Below, piece after piece: positions 35,001 through 43,724 of a stretch of 64,000 nucleotides of DNA; position 1 is the first letter of the stretch; each line of letters opens with the position of its first letter. The notes under the pieces are model-generated. The model was given only the letters and a program-made list of their open reading frames with translations. It made no database searches and had not been told where the DNA came from. The stretch lies in the NCBI GenBank assembly GCA_030248295.1, contig JASANH010000082.1, positions 186,001 to 250,000 on the forward strand. The letters run 5' to 3'. A program made the translations under genes and the position numbers. This stretch comes from Mesodorylaimus sp. YZB2_4 (lineage: Eukaryota > Nematoda > Enoplea > Dorylaimida > Dorylaimidae).

Positions 35001-35817
35001 GTCGACGACGACTAATTCGATTTCGGCTAGAAAATACAAAGTTGACTATTCCATGTCCAAAAGCTCTTACCTATTCTTACTGTGATTGATGATATACGAA
35101 CAAGTGTCTGGACCCAACGTGTCGTACAAAGGCACGATAATCATCGAATAAAAATAGCACGCTTGCTCCGTAATAATCCACTAAAACAAACCAATTTCAG
35201 TCATAACCGCCTCGATTTACATATCCTTCCACTAAGCCTTACCTCGGGACGATTCTGAGAATAAATGCCGACGAAAGTTGATTGACCAGGTTTGAGACCT
35301 TTCGTAATAAAGCCACGTGCTAAATTTTCGCTTTGTCGGATCGCGTCGTCGTACGATAACCATTTATAAGGACCAGGAGCGCCTTTTTTGCCGTTCACCA
35401 TGGGGGTTTCGCGATAGCCGAGACACGGCCCATTCTTCGATACCCTAGCGCCTCGACGAAAACCTTCGTACAACGTAGTTGCGTCATCGAACAGCCTTTC
35501 TTGTAACTTTTTCGTCTTTCCTATCTGCGCACTCACTCGTGCCCCTTCTTCGCCCTGAAACGAAAAAACACTTGTATTCATGCATTGTCTGTAGCCTAAA
35601 AGCTAGAACATTCTGCATTATTCGTTTTCACAAAGAACTGATGGGCCAGCAGACAGTCACTTACGGGCATGGGCACTGTTTGATTGTTCAAGTCGACAAT
35701 CGGATCTATTTTCAAAACGCCTCGCCCGGACGCCCCTGAGGAATAGTACATTGCAGCTGCTCCCAGACTGATTGCACCTACGGCGCCAATTATCGGTACC
35801 ACTGTCCCAGTCGCCAT
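32002..35817 (-). CDS. Long-chain acyl-CoA synthetase (ACSL)
   Basis: Eight exons (35817-35665, 35554-35243, 35180-35081, 35026-34396, 34236-34013, 33955-33696, 32731-32540, 32211-32002) join in frame to 693 residues, against ~698 for vertebrate ACSL1. The N-terminal hydrophobic segment (IIGAVGAISLGAAAMYY) is a probable membrane anchor. The AMP-binding motif is YTSGTTGLPKG, followed by SFLPLAHMFER, GYGQTEC, the fatty-acid signature region DGWLHTGDIG and DRKKHIFKL. The C-terminus ends DGLLTPT-like (AGLLTPTMKSKRMALKDFF) and MYSTLI. The enzyme activates C12-C20 fatty acids to acyl-CoA with ATP, on the ER or mitochondrial outer membrane. It resembles the ACSL1/5/6 branch rather than ACSL3/4 by overall pattern, but this was not tested by tree. 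Intron 6 (32732-33695) is expanded by retroposons. Confidence 0.94.
32876..33288 (-). repeat. tRNA-headed repeat family B, SINE-length copy
   Basis: The best-preserved head. On the minus strand it reads CGGCCGCGGTGGTGCAGCGG (box A), then CGTCCCGGGTTCGATCCCCG (box B) near 33200, then a body to 'CTGCTGGCCGGCTAGAGGC' near 32888. It lies in ACSL intron 6. Confidence 0.7.
33340..33446 (-). repeat. tRNA-headed repeat family B, 3' fragment
   Basis: The plus strand shows CTAGCCGGCCAGCAGTCA and a GGCGTCAGAGG-like body block, equivalent to the 3' end of the neighbouring copy. The head is missing. Confidence 0.5.
33457..33496. repeat. Perfect 17-bp hairpin in ACSL intron
   Basis: CCCTTCCTTCTCGCCCG (33457-33473) is followed by a 6-base loop TATGAT and its exact reverse complement at 33480-33496. 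It lies between the truncated family B repeat and exon 6. Confidence 0.75.
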
Positions 35818-37882
35818 GAATCGGTTTACGAGATCAACGCAACTGAAAATAGAAGCGTATTAAATTACAAAGTTCGAAAGACCTCCCGTCCAGTCCAGTC
35901 TACTGCTGCTAATACTGGATCAAGTTAAAGTTCAGGTATTAGCAGTAAGGCCTCGAAGACAGAAAGGTTAGCACCAGCATGATTCCTCCGAGACGCGAGT
36001 TTGAAATAACTTACCTATCCGCTGCCTGACCGAATTGCGTTGCAAGATCACGAAGTAAGTGATGAGCGAATGATGGCGATACGGGAGGAAGAGAAGCGCC
36101 GCCGAAATAGTTTTCCATACACGATACGTTTTGGGGAATAAAGCGTCAGGTTACCAACGGGATCGACTAGATCTAAAATCAAAAGCATAGTTTTCTGTTT
36201 TCGGAATCTAAAAGTACTCCAGTTCGGGTTTATCTGGCCGGGCTGGTTTGCGAGATAGCACTAATATGATGAATGAATTTGGGAAAGTACAGCGCATATG
36301 ATAGATACCCTAATAAGCCACGTCATCATACATCGCAACCAACTAGCTAAATGACACGTAGACAAGGAAAACTAAAGGTCATGTTACTTATAGAGACATA
36401 TAGGGATTAAAAATATTTTTCGATTAAAAAATTAAAATAATTGCCGCTAATTCGTCCTGAGAATAGGCGACATTTTCGCACGGTCAATCTATCATGGCTT
36501 CGACACGGCATCGTTGCGACAGCATGGTCGGCTACATACACTGCCGTATCCAAACATAGCTACGACGACGGGGTCTAGGCTTTTCGAGGACAGCATTGGA
36601 AAACCATGTCTACGAACAGGGTAACAGAGAAAGCACAGAAAGGGCTCAGATCGATATTGCCTGCTTTCGGCTCTCAAGAGAAAACCTAGAAACGTGGGCA
36701 CCGCGTGGGGGCTCCTCACTCTAACTAAGCCGTTATTCCAACGTAGCCGTATCGGACGATTTCGTCCTCTGACGTAAATCCGATTCCTCAACGGCCTTTA
36801 TCGATAGGGAGAAAGAAACGGCAAAAAGACACGCGTCACCAAACCGATTTCGGGGACGCCTGTAGAAGACAAAACGCCAAAAAAGTGCTACAGGAGCAAA
36901 ACACTCCTCTGTGACCGTTTGATCGCTCGAAAAGTATCGTCAAGCGGCAGCCAGTGTCCAAGGCAATAAGCTACACGAACTCATTACACGAGAAAGTCGA
37001 TTCTGCGTAGAAGGCTTGTAGTGCGGAAACGTTTCTCATTTCCTCAGTCTGGCATGTCAGACCATTATTTTGCGTGGAACGAACAGTTCTTGAACGCTAC
37101 TGTGCGTAGTTCAAGGAATGATACAGCCATAACAAGCAGTCGAATGTAAGCAGACAACCCCTAAATGGTCTGTTCGCTAAATGCCAAGGCAACCAGACCA
37201 GACTGGGACTCCGCGTTCGCAAGCTGGCAAGCCACGTGTTCGTTTCAAGCTGCCCGCCCACTTCAACGCATCACGCCACCATTCCGCCTAATCGATAATG
37301 AACTGCCACAACGGCGGCAAAACCAAATGCGGAAGGAAAGACGGTCGACTGACAGGTTAACATGACCACAACCGACAACCGGTAAGATAAGCCCTCACGT
37401 AGACAACGCTGAAGAAGCAGATAAGAACACAGCCGCCAACCGTCACGTTACGGCTAACGTCGTAAACCCGTAAAGGTTGCTGGGGCAGCGAGTCAAGTAA
37501 TTAGACGCACGTAAGCCTACTACAAGGTACTAGCAGCTAAGTGAGCAGCAATAGGTACCAGCATTTCATTTTCAACAAAGAACAGAATCGCTTACGGAAG
37601 TCTCCTTCTTCTTTCTTCCTCTACCAACAAACCAGACAAAATATAGAAAAGAGAATCAAATACTAGCGCCGATTTGCGCTGAGCACACTTGCATAAATGA
37701 TATAAGCAGTTTCATTTCAGCTGCTGTCTGCTAAAAAGAGCGGGAATGTTTGGGGCCACGTCAGTACAAGAAACACGTGGTAAGAAAATAGGTCGACCAA
37801 ATCCGAAGAGGTTTCCAATTTTTTTTATGGTGGCATCCATTTAAATAATTTTTGTGGATCTTTTCGGACAAAAGCCGCTATC
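35818..37882. other. Intergenic region between ACSL and selenoprotein K
   Basis: These are divergently transcribed genes, so this 2 kb should carry both promoters. I see no exon or repeat that I can support. The stretch ends with an ACGTGG-containing segment near 37777-37783, a motif seen in unfolded-protein-response elements, but the match is too short to call. Confidence 0.4.
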
Positions 37883-39149
37883 ATGCCTTATATTTCAAGT
37901 AGTGAGTAGCCTTTTTTGCCTTTTTTGAGAAATCGACCTTGAAAACTTTGTTCTTTTTTTTAGCTGGTGAATTGCGTGAATCGCAAACACCGCTCACTCC
38001 CGGCTGGTTCTGGAATTTGATACTTGGAATCTGGAGCTTCTTCTATTTGCTGTAAGTTATTCCAAACGAAGTTTTCTAATGACGTTTTCTATCTAGGGTT
38101 TCGTTTTTCAGATTTTACACATTGATATCGGTAAGTCTACTGTATCTCCTGTACTGTACTGCATGTTTTGTTTCTTAGGTTTAGGGGATGTACGGGTTTC
38201 TAGACTGCGTGAAACCTCTGGGCATATGATTGGAAGCAAGGCCTACTGACTGGCAAGTGACAAGTTAGGGGGAACAGATGGGATTCGCGTCGGGTCACTG
38301 TCGTACGGCAGTTTGTAGTATTTTCCACAGCCTGTTCTTTTCAGCCCGGTTATACGAAAAAGGACGAAAAGGATCGGGAACAACGACGAGGATACGGAGG
38401 CGGTGGTGGGAGCGGTCAAGGAGGACCCGGAGGTGGCGGAGGGTGAGTGGACCATTTATGCCTTATCTCTATAAGATAGACTTTGCCTTGGTTTATAATG
38501 GACACCCGCGAAATTTCCACCGGCTGTTTTCCCGCTGAAATCGAAATGCTTCTTATGTTTTTACTGTGTCTATTCCTACTCCAGTTTTACCATATCACCG
38601 AAAGTTAAGCATCTCACTCGAGGATGAAGGGACGCATTACACAAGAAATAATTTTGACTAGAAGCTTGCTGTGAAATACGGAGATCTAAGACTTTCCCAA
38701 AGTCATTCCATTTCGTCCCTGGTCCAGGTGTCACCGCACCTCGGCCGGAGGTATGATCGCAGCCTTTGAAGTTTACTGCAGGTTATGACATCGTGCTGCC
38801 TTACATCCGAGGGTGATTGATTGTCCCATCTGATGACAGCAAACTGGTCGTGAGTTGGTTTACTGTCATGTTCTGTCTGATCAATGAGCTTTATCCCTGC
38901 CCTGTTGAGATTCTAGTGCCACCCCAGAAGGTCTCCCAAGCCACTGGCATTTTACATACTTGGTGTCCCTCCTGATTCATGCATAATGAATCATTAGTCT
39001 TTTTCAGTACGGTAGCAATAGCGCTATGTTGGCTTGCTATGATACCAATAAAATCTTATTTTAGCCGTAGGCCGATCGGACGATTAGGAGGCGGAGGTGC
39101 TGGGGCGCCCGAATGCCCACCGATGGCTGGAGGAGGATGAGGTCGGTAA
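37883..39149 (+). CDS. selk: Selenoprotein K (contains selenocysteine)
   Basis: Five exons (37883-37901, 37964-38051, 38112-38130, 38345-38442, 39065-39149) encode 102 residues including one selenocysteine. The start MPYISSTGELRESQTPLTPG matches the SELENOK N-terminus (MVYIS.G...DSRSQSP). A single membrane segment follows (FWNLILGIWSFFYLLFYTLI), then a basic Gly-rich tail (KKDEKDREQRRGYGGGGGSG) and the C-terminus PPMAGGG-TGA-GR-TAA. The in-frame TGA at 39138-39140 aligns with the Sec codon of the family (PPPMAGGUGR). SELENOK is an ER membrane protein linked to ERAD and to DHHC6 palmitoylation. A SECIS lies 57 bases past the TGA. Exon 1 could end at 37898 or 37901; the frame is kept either way, and I chose the stronger GTGAGT donor. 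Confidence 0.92.
39138..39140 (+). other. UGA selenocysteine codon
   Basis: TGA in frame, followed by GGT CGG TAA. The residues on both sides match the conserved end of SELENOK, and a SECIS follows. A standard gene caller would stop here and lose the last three residues. Confidence 0.9.
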
Positions 39150-39179
39150 ATGGCGACACGCATTCGCGGTTGTCGCCAT
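39150..39179 (+). other. Hairpin directly after the selenoprotein K stop
   Basis: ATGGCGACA (39150-39158) and TGTCGCCAT (39171-39179) form a perfect 9-bp stem. The inner CGC/GCG adds three pairs after a GT bulge and leaves an ATTC loop. It starts one base after the terminating TAA, 9 bases after the Sec codon. Confidence 0.6.
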
Positions 39180-39196
39180 AGTCTAAAGTCGTGACG

Positions 39197-39270
39197 GCGC
39201 CTGAAACCGTTGGTGATGCGAACATGCTCAACTCCGACTCGGAGGGTACGTTTGCTGATGCGTCAGGTGT
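39197..39270 (+). promoter_or_regulatory. SECIS element, form 2
   Basis: All SECIS parts are present in order. Helix I pairs GCGCCTGA (39197-39204) with TCAGGTGT (39263-39270), 8 bp with G-U pairs. The non-Watson-Crick quartet is TGAT (39214-39217) against TGAT (39256-39259). Helix II pairs GCGAAC/GTTTGC and TGCT/GGTA with one A-C mismatch, 11 layers in all. The unpaired AA (39230-39231) sits in the apical bulge. An extra mini-stem CTCCG/CGGAG with loop ACT makes it form 2. TGA-to-AA spacing is 13 bases, in the normal range. Confidence 0.88.
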
Positions 39271-39770
39271 CCGAAACGACCGTGCTTACTCGTACCTGTT
39301 CAATATGTAAATGTACTCCGTGCTCATATTGTATGGATTATTTTGGTCGTAGAGGTAGGACTTGATTTTATACTGTAGATTGCTATGCGCTGTGTTTTTG
39401 CCACTAGATGCGTACATACAAGCTTACTTTGTGCCCATTTTATTGTACCAGTGCATATCCTATTTCGACTTGTGTCCATCTACGCAGTATGCACGAATTG
39501 CGAGGAGACATACCTGCTGTTCGGATGCAATATCGTGGTTGGGGTGTGCACTGACTGCGCCCTTGGAAATGAAATATGTTCGATGCAACAGTGAGGCAGA
39601 CGTGTCCCGGGCCTACGTACTGTACAGTGTGCTTGTAATGGAGTCGCCCCGCGCGGATATGCAGTCTGGCCAAAGGGCTCGTTATCAGTGTTATTATGTG
39701 CAGCTGTATAGCGAGGCAAGGCAAAGTGTCAGGTTATAATGAGAAGCCCCTAATGACATTAGGACAGTGG

Positions 39771-41234
39771 TTACAGCTTGAAATCTCTGTGTGTGTCCAA
39801 CAAGCTAACATGGCGGTCCTTGTCCGGCACCCGATCCGTGTCACTGATCTCGATGAGCGGGATGAGCAGGTGTCGACTCAGCTCCATCAACTCGTTAACA
39901 TTGGCCAGCAGGGACTGGTTGTCGGCGTTGCTCCCGCTACGGCTGCCGTTGTCGGGCGAGGTGTCGTTGGATCGACTGAGACAACTGCTGACCGATGTGG
40001 CGGCGATGTCCAACCCCTCATTATCACCCAGTCGGTTCGGGTCCCGGTGCATTTCGATGGGCGCGATCAGAGCGTTGCTGGCCATCTCCGCCTTGCACTC
40101 CCCCTTGACACTGGCCCTGGACTGTCGTCGGCAGCCGCCTTTTCTCAATCCGCACAGGGCCAGGATCTGGGACCTGCGTTTGGCCCTTATCAGCTCGTAG
40201 TTCTCTTTGATCTTCCTGTTCAGAGCGATGTAGATGAGGGGGTAGCCCAGGCAGTTGATGTAGGGCAGCAGGTGGGTCAAGTAGGCCAAGGCCAGCGTGA
40301 CAGGATTACGGTCGGTCACTTTGTACTGGGGTCTGGAGTTGGTGTAGAGAAGCATGACCCAGAAGGGGGTCCAGCATAGTAGGAAGAAGGAGACCAGGCC
40401 GAGAACAGTGCGCGCCACTCGCCACGAATTGACTAAACTGCGTGCACGCCACGAGTGGCGCCTGACATACTGCCATAGGAGCAGATAAAACAATGTGAAC
40501 GCGGTGGCCGGCAGGACGTAGCCGATGACGAACGTGTAGAGTATGAAGTCGGACACCCGTCCGTAGGCCCTGTTCTGGTCTTTGTGCATTTGGAACATGC
40601 ACTTGAGGGCCAAGTACTTGACCACGGACGTGCTATTCGAGTCGGGTGGCTGTTCGAAGACGACCACGTAGTGCAGCCCGCCGTACACGTAGACGGGTGC
40701 CATGAGCACGATCAGGACACCGGCTGCCAATACGACCACGCTGAATCCGGCTCGCAAATCATCGGGGAAGGCGCCGCACTGGCGTCTGCACACGACCATG
40801 TAACACGTCCCACTCAGGGCCATCAGTATGAAAGGGGCGAAGAATTTGTTGAGTAGCTCGGAGCACAAGTACAACTTGCACATGATGGACGAAGGGAGCA
40901 GCGTCCACTGGCCGTGCAGGGCGTCGTCGATCGTGAACGGCATGAAGACCAGGACCACGATGTCGATGACACACAAGACCAGGATGTACAGCTGCACGTT
41001 GCGGGGTGGCTCTTGGGAGCGGTTCCTGATCAAGGACAGAATGACCGATACGGCCCACATGTTGCCCATGATGCCGCCCAGGAAGAGTAGGATGTAGAAC
41101 GTGGCCAGAAAGTAATTGAATAAGCCGAGGGGGCTCAGTGGGATTTGATTCTCGTACGTCTTGTTATTAGCGAATGTCAGATGGGTCAAATAAGGGTGCA
41201 GTGTTTGGTAGGGGTATATGGCAACCACAGCCAT
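39771..41234 (-). CDS. Rhodopsin-like (class A) peptide-type GPCR
   Basis: A single open exon of 487 codons. Seven membrane segments can be placed at roughly 40-68, 79-102, 125-150, 163-186, 228-256, 276-298 and 312-338. Class A marks are the GN in TM1 (57-58), Asp91 in TM2, the TM3/ECL2 cysteine pair (119 and 212) and CWTP at 287-290. TM3 ends CRR instead of DRY and TM7 has YPLIY instead of NPxxY. The N-terminus is short without a signal peptide, and the Ser/Asn-rich tail is about 145 residues. It resembles nematode neuropeptide-receptor-type proteins (somatostatin/allatostatin-like branch); the ligand cannot be inferred. The Met at 41234 is the first in frame before TM1. It is intronless in a window where every other well-identified gene except MSP has introns. 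Confidence 0.85.
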   Translation of the reverse strand: MAVVAIYPYQTLHPYLTHLTFANNKTYENQIPLSPLGLFNYFLATFYILLFLGGIMGNMWAVSVILSLIRNRSQEPPRNVQLYILVLCVIDIVVLVFMPFTIDDALHGQWTLLPSSIMCKLYLCSELLNKFFAPFILMALSGTCYMVVCRRQCGAFPDDLRAGFSVVVLAAGVLIVLMAPVYVYGGLHYVVVFEQPPDSNSTSVVKYLALKCMFQMHKDQNRAYGRVSDFILYTFVIGYVLPATAFTLFYLLLWQYVRRHSWRARSLVNSWRVARTVLGLVSFFLLCWTPFWVMLLYTNSRPQYKVTDRNPVTLALAYLTHLLPYINCLGYPLIYIALNRKIKENYELIRAKRRSQILALCGLRKGGCRRQSRASVKGECKAEMASNALIAPIEMHRDPNRLGDNEGLDIAATSVSSCLSRSNDTSPDNGSRSGSNADNQSLLANVNELMELSRHLLIPLIEISDTDRVPDKDRHVSLLDTHRDFKL

Positions 41235-42573
41235 GGCGATGGGTCAGCGTCTTCTCCAGTCGGCTCAAGGCGATGTACTGGCGCAGTGAACAGAGCTAGC
41301 TCGGATCGCAATAAATATACTTGATTGAAGGCGAATAAGATAATGTATTTATTGAGAAAAAGCCGAGCACTGGCCGCCTTTGATCAATGTAATAACTAAA
41401 GGCAAAAAGGTGCGTATGTGTGATGTAGGCACGGATACGCCATCAAGACCCTCTTCCTACGACTTACTCACGCCCCTTCGAGTTCCAGTTTTTTATCCAA
41501 TGCCCGTCATTCCTTATCTAGTCAACACTAGAAAAAGCAATGAGAACGGCTTTCTAAGCTCGACGGGCGCCCGAACAGACAGCTTGAAAATGGCTTTTTC
41601 CAAATCCATAATGGGCCAAAAGGCAAGAAAAATGATTCCATCAAGTCGAGAACGTAAGCCAAACTCGAATACATAATAACCTCACAACAGCCCGCACACC
41701 TAGCCCAGCCAAAAAAGTCCCATTTCTCTGATAGTTCATTGCCAACATGGCAACGTCCCCTTTCAAGGCCCACCCATTTTTTCAATATCTTTATTCCTAT
41801 TTGCAATTTCTCCGCGTACCATCTCCAAGCCTGACCACGGAAGAGGCTGAATTTGTTTCTTTGCGAACGCGGGATGGGATGGCTAATAAATTCAGGTGGC
41901 TCCGTTGGGGATTGGTCACAGTACGGATATGGACTGGGAGTGTCAGCTCGCCCTCATATCCCTCCACGCACGCTTATTCAGGCAAGGTGTGCCCAGGACG
42001 AGACAAGGTACGACCGAGCAAAGGACATGAAATCGAATAGTCCGCCTTTCTGTCCGTCAAAGGCATGTCGGGACACTAAACACCATATTTATACAGCTAA
42101 TAAAAAAGTGAGCACAATTTGAAGCTGCCAACTTGCAGGCTCGGCCATTTGAGAGATGCATCTTCTCACACTCTCGTCAGTCCTGAACAGTAGGCAGTCC
42201 ATGTAAGGCAGCCAACTCTACGTGATGCAAAAACGAGTCTGGATTCACAAAAAAACACGTGCGAGTAAATTGAGTACGGCCCACGCAGCCTCCCGCCTCA
42301 GGTCTATCGACTTTAATCAAAGTAAAAACGTCAGCAAATTTTTCATAAACTCAATTTTCATTTTCCTAGACTCATCATTTACGAGTCTGGAGTCGATGTT
42401 TTTTGTATTGCCAGGCCTCATTACTGAACTGCCAACCCGAGTTGGGATGGAATGATAAGAGGGCGCACGGAATAACACGGGCATTAAACTAAGGAAGTGC
42501 CAAGCGTGTCTAATTAGCCTTTCATTATAGCCTTCTAAAACGAGCCCACATTGAATAGACTTTTGTTTTTATT
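41235..42573. other. Intergenic region upstream of the GPCR
   Basis: This spacer holds no supported exon. It should include the GPCR promoter and the 3' flank of the small secreted protein gene. Several short open frames around 41380-42122 are on both strands and lack motifs. Confidence 0.45.
42568..42573 (-). terminator. Polyadenylation signal AATAAA
   Basis: AATAAA on the minus strand immediately after the TAG of the small secreted protein gene (TAG AATAAA). It supports the chosen last exon. Confidence 0.55.
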
Positions 42574-43372
42574 CTACGGAAGTGCAATCTTCTGCTTCAA
42601 TGAAGAGTGTTGAATGCGGCGCCTGTGTTTGGCCAGGCGGTGCTTCCTTTGAGGGCGCCACTGATCCCCAATCTTCGTCTCAGATACATCATTCACTGAT
42701 CCGACGGGTCTCCATGGACCTAGAATAGAAAGAGCTGTATGTCAGATACGTGCAGTAGAAAATATCAAGTCCAGCTCCCATCGCAGCCAGCGGGCCCCCG
42801 TGGAGTCCACGAGGCCCCTGTTACAGTGCCCCAGGCCCCGAGGGCAACTCATTACTTCGTCAAGCCATTAGCAACTGCAACAGCAACATTAATCAGAGGA
42901 GTCCAATCATTGTCTACGTCACACACAGACACATCCAATTACGGGACAGACAGCCAGTGCCTGCAGGCACATGGCGTCTATGTATTTCGGAGTGATTTAC
43001 TGCCCCCCCCCTCCCAAACACATGCTTACCCTGCTTGCTACCCAATCTGGCCACTTTTGCGTATCTGCTCCACACAACGCTTCCATTACCGCCGCTTGAA
43101 TCCAATATGGGTGATGGAAGTAGTAATTGAAATTCGGCCAGTTCGCTCTCATTGCCTCGCGTTGTCTGCTCAACGACCATACTTTCGTTCATTGAAAATT
43201 CATCCAAAATTTTTGAAGGAGTATCGGTATGATTGACGAAGACGATGGACATTGCCAGGCCAGGCCTGAGTGCTTGTTCTTGCACCAAGCATAGCAAGCA
43301 TATTGCAACTAGGCCGGTGCACGGAGCCATTAGAGTCTTCAACTGCTGGCCTCGTCTTTCATGTTCGACCAT
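42574..43372 (-). CDS. Putative small secreted protein with a basic C-terminus
   Basis: Two exons (43372-43030, 42719-42574) join in frame to 162 residues. A hydrophobic signal-like segment (CTGLVAICLLCLVQEQAL) lies near the N-terminus; a second Met (MAPCTGLVAI) 14 residues in may be the real start. Three Asn-x-Ser/Thr sites (NHT, NES, NGS) fit a secretory route. Exon 2 adds a strongly basic tail (RPQRKHRLAKHRRRIQHSSL). An AATAAA signal (42568-42573) directly follows the stop. I do not recognise the family. It could be a peptide-hormone precursor, given the dibasic sites, or a heparin-binding secreted factor. Confidence 0.6.
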
Positions 43373-43724
43373 TCCGTAATCAAATGCCTCCTCGTCCCAT
43401 CTTCACACACAGCCCATTCTGATCATTGATCTCGCACTAGTCGGTTTGTCATTCGGGGAAAAAAAGGAAAAGACAAGCTCCTAACGCCTGTCTTGCTTTA
43501 TCCCTTCGCATGCCACAGTCTCGAAGGAGTTCGAGCAAAACGAGAAGACATCAATCGCAGTTAATTTTCCAGCCTCCTTCCTCTTTCACCCGACGGACTC
43601 CCTCGCTCCAATGCATTCGCTTATTTTTAGCGTGAAAAAGATCTTGCACAAAAAACATCCATCTACAAGTAAAGCACCAAGGCTAGGCTTGTTTCAAGGC
43701 GTGCTGAGATAAACTGACACTTTA

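Noticed and set aside
39192-39217. Alternative SECIS with TGAC..AAA..TGAT starting at 39192
   Set aside because: Only nine bases separate TGA from AAA and helix II does not pair. The structure at 39197-39270 satisfies every SECIS part.
39696-40379. 227-codon frame antisense to the GPCR
   Set aside because: It is a shadow of the GC-rich receptor gene on the other strand and has no motif of its own.
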